Assembly: GCF_963576545.1 (NCBI RefSeq) | Contig: NC_083638.1 | Location: 2,715,119 to 2,779,118, forward strand | Length of the DNA: 64,000 nt | From: Limanda limanda | Lineage: Eukaryota > Chordata > Actinopteri > Pleuronectiformes > Pleuronectidae | Direction: 5' to 3' | Part shown: positions 12,171 through 27,557 of the stretch, piece by piece | Position numbering within the stretch: the first letter of the stretch is position 1 | Layout of the letters: every line of letters begins with the position of its first letter | Translations under genes and position numbers: made by a program | The notes under the pieces: model-generated | What the model was told of the DNA's origin: nothing | The model's database searches: none | What the model saw: the letters and a program-made list of their open reading frames with translations, nothing else

Positions 12171-12781
12171 ACGTCTTTATATTTACGGTCACTGATCATC
12201 TGTATTTAACTGATTTTAATAGATTCTGCACTAAATGAGGTTATTAACTGAACCAATTTTTAAATGTTATTTTGAATCTCAGATCATATAAATTTATATG
12301 GTTCATTAAAACAGACACAGTGCTTTTATTTTGTAAACATCTCTTATTATATTTGCTCATATCTAACATAAACTTAATGTGACCTTTCTAAATATTCTGT
12401 GAATGAGAGCACCAGAGAAAATATCAGATTATATGAACTGGTCGTGACTGATCAGAGGTCAGAGGTCAGAGGTCCCTGACCCATCAAAGATCATCTGGAC
12501 TGATTCTCCCTCCACGTGCTCAGATCAACAGATTGAAACCGAGCTCACACCGGTTTGCTCCTGTGTGAACCCGGAGCAGGTCTCACCAGCTGATCCGGCT
12601 CCGGGTTTTCCCAGCAGCCCCAGCGGTTGCTCCTGGGTCTGTAGTAAACAAGGAACCACGTGGGAGGGCGGAGGCCTGTGATTGGCTGAGCTCAGCCGTG
12701 GAGGAACACACCCCACTGAGGTCTGTTGTTTACTGACTGAGAGAAAAGGAACCACACTCTCCTCTAGATAGTATCCATATA

Positions 12782-12831
<50 letters not shown>

Positions 12832-14771
12832 GAGGGGGGTGTGTGTGTGGGTGTGTTTGTGTTTGTGCAGTAAAAACATCCCAGTTACAATTTTCATGAT
12901 GTTTAAAATAAAGACAATCAGCTGCAACATGTACACACAGTAAGCACATGTGAATGCAAACACGTGTGTGCGTGTGTGGGTGTGTGTGTGCGTGTGTGTG
13001 TGTGTCAGTGTGTCAGTGTGTCAGTGTGTGTGTGAGGGGAGATTCCTGCAGTAACGTCTCTGTCCTGATATGTCAGCTGCAGGATTTGATATCAAATCTA
13101 TAGTGTTATTGTGTGCATTGAGTGTATAGTGTGAATCACAATGCCCATATGTCAGTGTGTGTACTATCACTGTGTGTAGAATGAGTGAGTGTGTGTATCA
13201 TCATGTGTGTGTGTGTCTGTGTGTACTTTCACCGTGTGTGTGTGTGTGTATGTGTGACGCAGTAATAACAGTAGTAACACAGAGCAACTTGTGGGTGGGG
13301 ATCAGCTCTGATTACATAACCCACTGTGATCCTTCCTCTCTCAACCGCCCTCTCTCTCCCTGTGTGTGTGTGTGTGTGTGTGTGTCTGTGTAAGTGTGTC
13401 AGCACGTAGCTCACGTCGTTGTGTACGTGCTGACTCTTAACGTGGATCAGTCACACCGGATTCAAACCAGTAACATATGTATTCTAACTGTTTTCATGTT
13501 AATCCTGTTTTACTGTAGTTGTGTTTAATCCTGATTAGTGAGCGACGCGTGTGAATCTTCAGCCGTGAGAGGATCAACTGCTGATAATCCAGATTGAGAC
13601 TGTAAATAAAGAAGGACGACACCCCCCCGTCTCCCCCGGAGATTAAGATAAAATATCTCCGACAGGACGAAGATCTTGTGGTGAAGCTCCATCATCGTGT
13701 TTCTCCGTCAGCTGACTCAGCTTTTCTTATTTCAGCCTGAAGTTTTAACTAAAATGTCAGATCAGAGTGTGTGTGTCTGTGTGTGTGTGTGTGTTGGGGG
13801 TGTAGTGTATCTTTCCTCTGTGTTTAAGTTAATTTACCTTGTGATCAAATCACCCAGAATGCATTTCACCTCTGTTTGATCAGCCGATGATGACATCACT
13901 CTCTGATTAACTCTGTGGCAACACCTGGAAACGGATAGACTCACAATGTGGCCAAAAGTGAACGGACACAGAGTTCGTCAGACGTGATGTCCAACACATC
14001 GAAGACGAGCCCGTCCACATTAACACGTGTGAAAACATATGTCACATGACCACTCGTGACCACTGGGCGTGCACTGACTGCTGGTATAACATCTGGTCGC
14101 CTCCATGTAAACAGCTGTGTCATTGGAAAAGACAGAATTGAACTGAACAGCAGCTGTTAGCGAAGACAACATCGGTCTCCGTGTTGTTTCTACTCAGCTG
14201 AGGCTGAGGCAGGAAGGAGGTCATGTGATCGAAGCCCGACGAATCACAGACGACCATGCTGGGACCAACCAGCAGGGGGTGTCTGCGTCGTTGTTTCCAA
14301 ACATCTCGTCCAGACTGAAACTTCAGCCTCAGAGTTTTAAACCTCAAACGGGTCCAGCAGCGTTTTTTTAAACTTTTCAGTTTCAGCTTCTCTAAAACTT
14401 CAGAGTCAATATAAACTTAGTCTGTTATGGTTTGTTGTTTCTTGTTTTAAACAGACTCAGACTCAGTGATCTTAACGTTTGGAGCTGGAACCGTCAGATT
14501 TTTTCTTGAAAATTTGTTGCAACCAAAAAAATCCAATAAAGCTTTTTGCTCCGTGTTCTCACTGTGGTTTTAACTTTCCTCCCGAGAAGTGGAAAATGTC
14601 GAGTTTCTGTGTGTGACTCAAAGCTGAAGTTCTCTCTCCTCCAGGCGTCAGGTTCACCTCCAGGTCGTCTGGCGTCTGTCGGAGTGAAGAACTTTCCGTT
14701 CGAGAAGACGGTCGACGTGCTGAACGTGTCTGTTAGAGAAATCCACTGAGTCAGATGATCACAACAGGATG

Positions 14772-14812
<41 letters not shown>

Positions 14813-14884
14813 GTTTCATCGACTCATGACCCAGCAGCATCATGTGACCTCTGACTGACTCACACACACACAGCTGAGGGCCAA

Positions 14885-15030
14885 AGAGTGAAGCCAAATC
14901 AACTGGATCGCCCCCTGGTGTTTGGCTGCAGTATAGGTCATGAACCCCGCCTCCTCCATGTTAGCAGGCAGGACATAGACTAAACCAAACAAATCACAGT
15001 AGACATTAAATAAATGTCAAAAATGGTTTC
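14885..15030. repeat. Dispersed repeat copy (CCCCCTGGTG family)
   Basis: The sequence GCCCCCTGGTGTTTGGCTGC, then GTATAGGTCATGAACC and CCTCCTCCATGTTAGCAG, is the same ordered string found near 40610 and 49800. Confidence 0.65.
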
Positions 15031-15605
15031 GGCTCTAAAGTTAAATAAACATTAAATCTGCTGAATGATTTGAAAAACATCTGGAACAAAGGAAATCAAA
15101 AGGAAAAGATTAATGATGATATAAATTATAAAACTGATATATAAATGTTTTTATTCTTGATTCTTCAAAGGGCTGTTCCACCACTTTACACATGAAACTC
15201 ACTCAGCCAATGAAAATGCTGCACATTTGCATTATGGGAAATGTAGGCTCTGATTTAAACCTTGTTTCTTCCCTTTTTAATCCAAATAATTTCATATTTA
15301 CATTGAGTTGTGAGCAACACGTCTCTGTCTCGTGTTCACGTCCTTCATGTCTCCTTCCTCCTCTGCTTTTACCTCCATTCATTGTCCTTCATTTGTCTCT
15401 TCTCTTCCTTTGTGTCTCATCCCTTCTCCTCGACTTTCATCTGGAATGTTTCCTCCTCATCCTTTGTCTTTATTTATCCCTCGTTGTTTATCTTCTGTTA
15501 TTTCTCCCTAAATCTTATCCATCCATTTTTTCTGATATCCATGTTTTATCTTTTTTGTCTTTAGTCTTTCATTTCTTTTTCCTCTAGCTGCCGTCCCTTT
15601 CTCCA

Positions 15606-18582
<2,977 letters not shown>

Positions 18583-18589
18583 GATCCCT

Positions 18590-18620
<31 letters not shown>

Positions 18621-18650
18621 AGGGAGAGAGAGAGAGGGAGAGAGAGAGAA
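18590..18650 (-). repeat. (GA)n tract forming the acceptor of adaptor exon 1
   Basis: In the transcript this is a (CT)n run ending in CAG, then GGATC and the ATG at 18582. It is therefore the pyrimidine tract of a splice acceptor inside the 5' UTR. Confidence 0.75.
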
Positions 18651-20820
18651 CAGGATGTGAGTCATGTAACGTTCGACCTCAGTCCGACCTCTTAGATTTG
18701 CTGATGGCGTCGGCGTTCTGAGCCGTGAACAAACTGCTCAAACACACCTGATCACACTGGGCGGAGTTTCATGAGACGCTGTTCAGATTCTTTTTCCTGT
18801 TCATGTTGAAAACATCGTGTTTCCTCTGTTGCACAATGATCAACATCTTTAAAATAATAAAAGCTCTATACAGATTTGTTTAGTGTCTGTAATTCTGTAT
18901 AATATCCAGAGTACGGCTCCTGGAGCTCAACTCAAGGAAAGACTTTTCTTCACGGATGGAAGCAACACAGCAGCCATGTTGTCTTTGTACAGATCATCAT
19001 CCAGAATAAATAAGAGAGTGAGTCACTGATTGTCTTTATATAAAGTCATCAATCGTTTTAATTCATCTAATATTATTGATGAGCTTACATGAAGGTTAGA
19101 AACGTTATCACTTCATCAGAACGACGACTTTGACGAGGTTTCCACGGTGATTCTGTAACTGTTTTGAGATTTGCAAATGTAAAGACGTTAAACCAGTTTG
19201 AATAAATTATTATAATTATATTTGTTTTAATTCACTCAGACACTCGTGAGAAATGAGACGGAAGAAGAAAATGTGCTTCAGGCTGTTTGGTTTGAGTTCT
19301 TTCAAGCGGAGAGAACAACGTTTTAAACAGGAAACAGCTGACGTCCTTAAAATAAAACTACAAACACCAGAGACTCAAACACAGTCTGATGAGATACTTC
19401 TACATTTATTGATCCACAGCAGGAAACTAAGGTTCTGCTCATTAACAACACAGAGAACACAGAGAACAGTTCACGACATGTTTTAGTAACATGTGAAGGA
19501 ACAGAAGGGACTGAACATGAGGTCCTTTGTTTTCACCGTTTAATAAAGAGAAGAAGAAGAATTCTGGATCAGTCGATTCAACGCTGAGCTCCGCGTTTGT
19601 GGTTACTTCCTGTTTGAAGAATCGTGACGGAGCTGCATGTTTACCTCGTTCAGATAAGCAACAGTTTAATCAACAAAGCAAACACGTCCAGAGAGCTGCG
19701 ATAAATTCACATCAATAATACACAATGTTTGTTTATTTCAAATTTGATAAACAGGCGACCAGGCGTCTTCTTCTATGTTCTTAGTTATACCTCAACAACC
19801 GGGTCAGACCTCGGGTTTTTGATATTTAATAATTTTGATATTTAGTTTTGATTTTTTGATTTCACCATATCGGACTGACACAGACGGGTTCTATCTCCAC
19901 CGTGGCAACAACACTCATACAATCATAGAATCTCTTTAGCAAATTGTCTTCAGAGTAAAATCACAATGTTTTGTTGCTGTTATGCTTTACACTGAGCGGC
20001 ATTACAGAGCTTTTATTTTGATAAGTTGTGAACTTGACTCTGAAGTTGTGTCGGTTGTTATGTATGAACAAACAACATCAGTTCAGTGAATCATTCAAAC
20101 TTATATATAACAACACACGTGAAGAGTGATAAAGCAAATTCAGTTTAATTTGATGAAAGACATTAATTCTGATATCTTCATTGCAGATGAACCAGGAAGG
20201 ATGAACACAAAGTTCTCTAACTTCACTCTGAACCACAGACTGTTTATAAAAAGCTCTGCACAGAAACAAAGAGAAGAGAGAGAAGAGTTTGAGGACGACT
20301 CACTAACGACAAAGAAGAACTCTGAAGTATCGACACAGCACGAGAGAACACAACATTACAAACACACACGTTTACAATAGGGACTCACAATTTACTACTT
20401 CGTGATATTTAATACTTAAAAATCTCACTAATCTTAAATTTACAAACTTGAATGGTCAAAATTACGATTCAGTACTCTGATGTTCAACAGTATAAAGAAG
20501 TTGAACATAAATAAATAAATTCATCCGCTATTGTTAAAAAACTCTGTTCGACATCATGAGATATGAAGTATTATCAAGAATTGTGCGTGTGAGTACATAT
20601 CCCAGTACGTTGTGTTTGCAGCAGGAGCAACTGGTTCTGTTCACTTGCTCATTAAAAGTAAATTACAAAATAATTATCAACATCAGGACAGAAAAGCAAC
20701 GCTCACAACCTGCGACTGATGGAGTCTCAGCATCCGACAGAAATGTGAACGTCCAAAATATATTTAACTACAGAGTTAATAACTTTATATGAACGTATGA
20801 ATAAAGAAGTATGAACGTAC

Positions 20821-20850
20821 CTGTGACAGCTGTGAGCTCAGAGTCTGTGT
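20821..20850 (-). other. Candidate 5' UTR exon of the adaptor gene
   Basis: The minus strand reads CTCACAGCTGTCACAG then a donor GTACGT. It lies about 2.2 kb upstream of the coding start, whose exon has its own acceptor. The outer end of this exon cannot be fixed. Confidence 0.25.
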
Positions 20851-20971
20851 GTGTGTGTCTGTGTGTGTGTGTGTGGGTGTGGGTGTGTGTGTGTGTGTGG
20901 GGAGGTGTTCCTTCTGCAGGTTTATTCATTGACAGCCTGAACAAACACTGAGCTGTTTGAGCTGCTTAAAG

Positions 20972-20976
20972 ACACA

Positions 20977-21066
<90 letters not shown>
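20972..21066. repeat. (CA)n microsatellite
   Basis: About 45 uninterrupted CA units lie in intergenic DNA. Confidence 0.95.
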
Positions 21067-21069
<3 letters not shown>

Positions 21070-21395
21070 ACACTCCTCTTGTCTTATGAAATGTTAAGTC
21101 AACACTGATGGTTCGTGTCATTCTGAATTATATTTCCTAGTATTTGCATTTCCTCACATACTCTGCTGCTGGTTTCTCATGTTTTTATTCTCAGGTCTTG
21201 AAGAAGCTCACTTCGTCCTCAACAGTCTGAACAGGAGGAAACTGTTGAATGTTGTTACTGGCCACACGGGGGCGCTGTCCAAATGACATTTGACCATAAA
21301 AAAGCAAATCGCAAGTGGTCAGCCGTTTCAACTGTGCAGCTTTTATGGTTTTTATGCACTTCTTGTTTAAATTCACAAGAGAATCCGACAAGTAG

Positions 21396-21482
21396 TTTAC
21401 GAGCTAACGTAGCTTACGAGCTAACGTAGCTTATGAGCTAACGTAGCTTACGAGCTAACGTAGCTTACGAGCTAACGTAGCC
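21396..21482. repeat. 17-bp minisatellite
   Basis: Five near-identical tandem copies of TTACGAGCTAACGTAGC are present, with one T/C variant. Confidence 0.9.
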
Positions 21483-23132
21483 TCGTTATGCTCAACAATT
21501 TAAAAGCGTAACCATGTTTCTGTCTAGAAGTTATTTGCTCTTTCTAATAACGAAGTTATATTCATGATCTGAGTCTGAAATTTTGCAATTAGGTTGGATT
21601 TGGGTGAAGCACTCAAAAGAGATCACAGGTTCAAGTGACTTGACCACACCCACAAATCTTTGTTACCCAATAATATTCACGTTGTGTTGGCAACAGCAAC
21701 ACAAACGCCAATTAACTCAACGTAGTCTCATGGAACGGTTCGTATTATATCTCATGGAAAGTTACGCACAGCTCAGAAAGCTAGCAACACAAAAATGAAT
21801 GATGTGTCCTGTTAGCTTCTGTTGAGTAACCTCATCCACGTTTACGCATTTTAGTCACTTGTGTATATTTATGTAGTTTTTAAAATCACATTCAGTATTT
21901 ACGTCAGACACTGTGTATTTACTGCAGTTGTTTTACTGCCTGTGCTCTCATTGAGTCACGAAGGACTTTGACTCTAACTTCTATGAAAGATAAATAAAGT
22001 TTAATTAAGTGAAACTGTCCAAACCACATTCCAGCTCCGAGCCTTTGATCTTTTCCCCAGCGCCACCCACTGGACAAACAATAAACTGCGTGAAAGCAAA
22101 CTGTGACGTAATGTTGGATTACAGAAACTTAAAGAAGAAGAATTATAATTTTCTCTTTGAATAATAAATGCAGTTCAGTCACAGTACAAACAGCTGTGAT
22201 CCTTATTAAAGTCCAACTCAAACTGAAACTCAATCTTTATCTGTGGCTCCGCCCCAACTCGGCAACCGTCTCTCACTGCTTGACTGGCCGAGCGAGGCCG
22301 GGGGGGAACTGGGGGAGAGAGATAACAGCGTTGAGGCTTCAGTTCTGAGACGTGTTGATCTTTTCTTCTCAGTTTCCTGTTTTGTTAGATTTATTTTTAG
22401 ATCCACATAAGATAGTTTTTTTTGGGCCCCAGAGCGTCTGCAGCCAATGAGAAGCCTCCGTGTCTCTTCAGCCTGGACGATCATCTGCTGGTTTCAGCCG
22501 AGTTCTTCGTGAGGAGCAAACCAATCACCTGTGAGTTGTTGAGATATAAAAACACAGGAACGACTGAAAGGTGGAAACATAAAGGCATAAATACACAAAG
22601 GGATTATCCGGAACTTCTAACAAAGCCAACAACTAACAATAGGAACAGATTTCTCAAAATATAACAGGAAATAAAATGAAGAATGTTCTCAAGGGAGCAG
22701 ATCATGACTCGTCTTTGTCTTTTGTCTCCGTCCTGCTGGATGTCCTTGTCTTCAACAGACCAATTCAATTATAATAACAAATATGTTATTACAATATGTT
22801 GATAAACTGTTGGATCCTTTTTGAAATAATGAAAAACATTCAAGAAAACTACAATATTTACGCAGGAACTTTATGATTGTATTTTTATTAAATCTTTATT
22901 ACTCCATCGGTCCAGTATCTATTCCACTGGGTCACCGGGGGAACTGGAGCCGACCCCAGCTGACCGGGGGTGAGAGGGTCACCTGAAGGTCGCCAGTGGA
23001 AGAAGCTCTGTGGGACGAAGCTAGAGTACAAAGTGTAAACTCAAACCAGGAACCTTCTTGATTCTATATTTTTGATTACATGTAAAATCCCCTTTGAAGT
23101 TAGACTTTGTGACATCACACCTTCCTCTTCTT

Positions 23133-25192
23133 CTATCTTCCCTCTTTCAGTAGCTGAACACGAGTTCTCCTCTTGATGACGAGCGCCGTCATCACGCAGC
23201 AGAGCGCCAGGCCGAGGAAGGAGGCGCAGGCCAGCAGGAGGCGCTCTTCTCCCAACTCCCTGACTAGCGCCTGCCGCCGCCACAGGAAGTCCTCAAACAG
23301 CGCCTCCTGCTGGACAAGTGTGCAGATGGACAGGAGGATGTGGAAGAGCTGGCGGCTGTGGCCGATGATGTCGTAGCGGCCGGGGGAGAAGCACTCCGGT
23401 ACGGGACAAGAGGAAAAGACGGCTGAGAGCAGAAACAGTGCCACCTGGTGTAGAAAAGACAGAAGTGCGTGTACATTCACTGACATTTTGACAATTTGTT
23501 TTCAGTCGAAACAAGAAGTGAATTTAAGTTGATATGTTGAGTAGGAGGCGTCACCTGCAGGAAGTGAAGAGGAAGAGTAGAAGTGTTTGCCCAGTTGTGG
23601 CTGGCAAGGCGGTGGGTGACCGGGCTGATGACCAGCAGGTAGGCCACGCCCCTCGGGACCACCTGGCAGATCCTCCTGTGGAGATGAAGGTCAGCGTAGC
23701 AGCAGATGATGAAGGAGAACCAGACGACCACGGCGACAACTGGGAGGAAGATCTGAGGAAAACCTGCCTCATCAGTGCACCTGAACGCATCATGTCAGCC
23801 ACCGAGGAAGGATGTAAGACACGTGAACTGACCTGTCCCAGCATGCTTTGCGTCCAGGCGGAGTCGGAGCTGTAGAGACACAGAGCCAGAGCGCAGCCGT
23901 ACTGGTGCATGGCCACGCCCACGTGTTCCAGGAAGAAGAGCGAGTGGAGCGTCTGCTCGGAGCGAAGCAGGCGAACTGCAGCGCTGCAACGAGAAACTCA
24001 ATCACTTTCTATCCTAACGCAGCACCTGACTGTAAACATCTGTAATCAGCATCTGTCCATTAACCAACAGCTGCAGCCTCAGAACAGCTGGAGAACATGT
24101 GGAGCATCGAGGAGCCTGATGTCAGGAGGTGGAGACCAAACACGGAGATAAAAGAGAGAGTCACCTCACATCTACAGGCTGGACTCAAGAGGACTGATCA
24201 CCTCCCAACTGAAAACATCTGTTTGGTTCAGTTTACCACAGATAACATCTGTATCCATCGTCCACTAATCCGACTTCAACCTTGGTTTTAAAATTTGAAT
24301 ACTCTTGTGTCACCTATGTCGACACAAGACACAAGATAATCTGATTTTAATATTTCTGTATTTATACATGTTTATTTATGATGTATTTGAATGTGTCCCT
24401 GGGTGTCTAAAATATTATTATTATTATTATTAGAACATTGGATTCAAACATCAAATGAACCGTGGTGTTGACCTGCAGCTGATGGAGGTGAAGATGGAGG
24501 CAGATTATATGATGAAAGATCCGTTAATTCAGTTCGAAACTCAAATGAAGCAGAAGAATGAACATTAATCACAAACTGCTGGTGGACGGTGAGCAGATTC
24601 AAATAATTCATATTAATTCAAATTAAAATCCTCATAAATAAAATGTTTTTCATCAGTGAAAACCAGAACCTGTTTTCTTTTTCTGACACTTAAATATTCT
24701 GACACACCTGCAGCTCAGGAACGTGACAGCAGAGAAGACGTAGAGAACCAGCGGCAGCGAGGACACGTCCACGGAGACGCCCTGACCTTCAGGTCCCTGC
24801 AGGCCGACGCCCAGGATCCCCTGAGGAGGTCAGAGGTCACAGAGGTCAGACATGTGGCGGAACAAACCTGAGGAGGTCAAACAAACAGCAGAGGACGGTG
24901 TCAGTACCCCCCCCTGCAGGACGGAGAACACGAGGAACCTCACTAGCACGCAGACTGCGGCCAGCAGGGGGCTCCACACGCTCAGCGTCTCGTTGTGGAT
25001 CTGGAAGAGACTGAGGACGTAGCAGCGCCGGGACAAGTCCACCGGACGGTACCCGGACAGGATGAACTGCTCCCGGAGCCGGGGGGGGACGTCCAGGTCC
25101 CGCACTGTGGGGGGGAGGGAGGGGAGGAGCCTCTTCAGCAGAGGGAGAGAGGTGAGGCACAGAGAGGGAGGGGCGAACGACAGCCGAGGCAT
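23133..25192 (-). CDS. PAQR7/8-like membrane progestin receptor homologue
   Basis: This is a seven-pass membrane protein of the progestin and adipoQ receptor family, 352 aa (human PAQR8 is 354). Five coding exons are 24908-25192, 24708-24820, 23833-23983, 23555-23752 and 23133-23444, all in phase. Family signatures are GYRP at 47-50, SLFQIHNETLSVW at 61-73, GVAMHQYGCALAL, RRICQVVPRGVAYLLVISPV and SSCPVPECFSPGRYDIIGHS. They match PAQR8 and PAQR7 more than PAQR5. The known zinc histidines of the fold are changed: the position after the TM2 serine motif is R137, and the HQxFH motif reads R280-Q-L-F-H284. TH after NxW is also SP (P75). PAQR7 and PAQR8 usually have one coding exon, so the introns are unusual. 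It neighbours an IL-17 gene, as PAQR8 does in human. The start at 25192 gives the family's usual length, with a 5' UTR acceptor at 25225. Confidence 0.88.
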
Positions 25193-25517
25193 GATGGGAG
25201 ATGATACTGAGTTCTGCTCCTTTTTCTGTGTTAAAAAATTCACAATTAAATGAAATTAGGTGAAAGAGGTAAAGAGTGTAAATACAGACAAAGTCACTTG
25301 ACCACGGAGGAGGATCAGTGCCACGTGGAATCGAAATTTAATTTTAGGGGGGAAAATAAAAGAATCATAAGAAGTCTGAGTGAAGAAAAAAAACATTCTT
25401 TTCTTTACCAATGAAAATTTCCAGGGCACTGATCACCCTCCATACAGGTCACAGCAGATCTACACCTACCTGAGATTCTTCTGTTCTACAGAAACTGTTT
25501 TGTTCCGTGAGACTGAC

Positions 25518-25560
25518 CTGATGCTGCTCGCTCCTGCTGCACAGACACAACTGTCACATG
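25518..25560 (-). other. Candidate 5' UTR exon of the PAQR gene
   Basis: On the minus strand GAGCAGCATCAG is followed by donor GTCAGT. It pairs with the acceptor TTTTTTAACACAG ending at 25226, just upstream of the PAQR start codon. Its upstream limit is undefined. Confidence 0.35.
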
Positions 25561-25567
25561 TTAAGTG

Positions 25568-25596
25568 ACACACACAGACACACACAGACACACACA

Positions 25597-25638
<42 letters not shown>

Positions 25639-25736
25639 CTACATACTCTTGTTTCCAACTAATCAGAGCTAATATCAGTCTGAATGACTTTGTCTCTGCT
25701 GAGGTTTTCAGACGTCAAGGGACTCGACACACTGCT

Positions 25737-25803
<67 letters not shown>
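25568..25803. repeat. Two (CA)n microsatellites
   Basis: CA tracts at about 25568-25634 and 25737-25803 are separated by about 100 bases of non-repeat sequence. They lie between the PAQR gene and the 3' end of the IL-17 gene. I see no gene from 25561 to 26029. Confidence 0.9.
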
Positions 25804-25807
<4 letters not shown>

Positions 25808-26029
25808 TTACACTGAACCAAACTAAACATACACAACTGTTTCTTTACCACATTGACTCGGGTGAAGACAGTTTGTTCTGATGCTTTTCACGAAACAAAG
25901 TAAAGTCGACTGGTTTCATTTTGTGTGTTTTTTTTAATTTCACAGAGTTGTCAGAGGATCAAACACAATCACACAAATCAACACAACCAATCAGCAGGTG
26001 TTGAAGGTTCTCCTCTCTGATCAGTAGCT

Positions 26030-26298
26030 TCAGTTCTGGTTGGTTTGGGCCCAGACGCAGGTGCAGCCCACGGCCACCGACAGGTAGGACGCGGTGTAGC
26101 AGCGCGCCCCCTGCTGGCGGCTCAGGACCAGGACGCTCTGGTAGACAGGAACTGACATCAGCCGGTGTTCGTCCAGACCGGAGCAGAAGGCGTCCAGGCA
26201 CTCGGCCTCCCAGACGGTGGAGGGGATCCGGTCCTTCACAGTGGACGAGCTGAAGACACAGCAAGAGCAGAACCATCAGGTCACTGTGAAAATACAGA

Positions 26299-26393
<95 letters not shown>

Positions 26394-27272
26394 CAAACCG
26401 ACCTCCATTTCCACGGAGACAGAGACCTCCTGTTGACGTTGCTTTGTCCACCAGAAAAGGAGGAGACCTCAGAGGAGAACGACAACATGGAGTCACATCC
26501 AGGAGGAGGAGGAGCTTCAGTCCCAGTGGGCGAGGAGGAGGAGGACACGACTACCCACAATGCAGTGCAACACACCTGTGGATAGGATGACAGAGGATAA
26601 CTCTAAATTCAGGAAATGTTTTTAACCACGTCAGGGTGTGTGTTGTGAACGTTTGTGTGTTTGTAATGTTGTGTTCTCTTGTCCTGTGTCGATACTTCAG
26701 AATGTTTCCTTGTTGTTGAGTCGTCCTCAAACTCTTCTTCAATATTCTGTCACTTCTTATACTTTGTGTTTAGAGTTTTCATCCTACCTGGTTTATCTGC
26801 ACTGAAGAGTTTATATGAAACTGACTTTATCACAGTTCACATGTTTGGTTTATACATAAGTTTGAATTATTCACTGGGCTGAAGTGTTTTTTTCATATAT
26901 CACATGTCGACTATTTCTGTCAAGCAACCGACAAAATCTTCAGACGCAAAATCTCAACTTTTCAAAATAAAATTTTAAATAATCCGGCAGTGATTTTGAC
27001 CCCTGGTTTGACCCCTGTAGTTTATCTGAGGACCTGCTGCACTTTTCAGGCAGTTTACTGAGAGTGAAGCTGATCAGACGAACGCCTCTCGAGATATTTG
27101 TTCCACATACACACAAACGTCTCTGGAGTTATAAAGTAGATTGTCCTGCGCTTCAGTTTTCATTCATTCAGAACCTCAGATGAATTCGGAGCTGTGATCC
27201 GACCTGTGGAACGTGTCAGTGGATGAAGGTGATGCTCACCAGCAGTTCTCCGACGCTGCGTCTCAGCTTCAT
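26030..27272 (-). CDS. il17a/f: Interleukin-17A/F-like cytokine (minus-strand copy)
   Basis: This is a secreted pro-inflammatory cytokine of the IL-17A/F group, 141 aa. Coding exons are 27240-27272, 26403-26575 and 26030-26249, joined in phases 0 and 2. Exon 1 gives MKLRRSVGELL and exon 2 continues VCCTALWVVVSSSSS, making a signal peptide with a basic start and hydrophobic core. The mature part has RRSLSPWKW, the family's SPW motif, then IPSTVWEAEC, SVPVYQSVLVLSR and AVGCTCVW. Six cysteines remain after the signal: EAEC, AFC and the two of GCTC for the knot, plus GCD upstream and ARC in the core, the positions that pair between chains in mammalian IL-17A/F. It is head to head with the second IL-17 gene. 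The small exon 1 is inferred from phase, donor and signal logic. Which teleost A/F number it is cannot be settled here. Confidence 0.88.
26301..26393 (-). repeat. Microsatellite, (CA)n in the transcript, just after the exon 2 donor
   Basis: About 46 units lie within intron 2 of the minus-strand IL-17 gene, starting some 10 bases after the donor at 26402. The other IL-17 gene has a CA repeat at the same place. Confidence 0.95.
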
Positions 27273-27557
27273 GTTCTGGTCGTGTCCGGCTTCTGAGATC
27301 GATGGTTCTGAGATCAGCTCCATTTATGAAGATGTGCGACCCTCAGATCTCAGCCATGTCAGAGCTGATAACCAGACGCAGAGCTTCAGGGAGATTCCCG
27401 TTATCTCTCGGCTTCATCTGTGTTGGAAGAATCTGTGGGCGACTGTTTGTAGAATCAGACGTTCACTGATAACATCAAACAGAAATGACTCAGGTCACAA
27501 GGCTGGGAACCGTCACACACTCTGATTTACAGAAGATGCTGACTTACGAGGAATTAT

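Larger units (their letters stand above)
8618..15605. other. Intergenic region upstream of znf395
   Basis: No convincing protein-coding gene was found in about 7 kb. It contains several (TG)n/(CA)n tracts (9930-9960, 10143-10198, 11413-11454, 12786-12829, 13360-13390, 14774-14810). It also has a candidate 5' UTR exon near 11466 and dispersed repeats at 11831-12170, 13940-14400 and 14885-15030. A 25-bp phrase (GAGCTCTGGACCAATCACAA plus flank) is tandemly repeated around 10966-11015. Distal znf395 regulatory sequence may lie here. Confidence 0.5.
18651..22900. other. Intergenic region between the adaptor gene and the PAQR gene
   Basis: No coding gene is supported. It holds a candidate 5' UTR exon of the adaptor (20821, minus), a long (CA)n tract (20972-21066), a 17-bp minisatellite (21396-21482) and AT-rich unique-looking sequence. 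Reverse-strand AATAAA or ATTAAA motifs around 22880-22900 could end the PAQR transcript. Confidence 0.5.

Noticed and set aside
14641..14749. Frame ending VKNFPFEKTVDVLNVSVREI after a possible acceptor
   Set aside because: It looks faintly coding, but no partner exon, no known family and no conserved motif were found.
15192..15587. 131-aa hydrophobic frame downstream of the adaptor gene
   Set aside because: It is T/C-rich sequence giving random Leu/Phe/Ser; it lies in the probable 3' UTR region and has no recognisable domain.
21396..21482. Evenly spaced short repeats that might suggest a CRISPR-like array
   Set aside because: The units are directly adjacent without spacers and lie in vertebrate DNA; this is a minisatellite.
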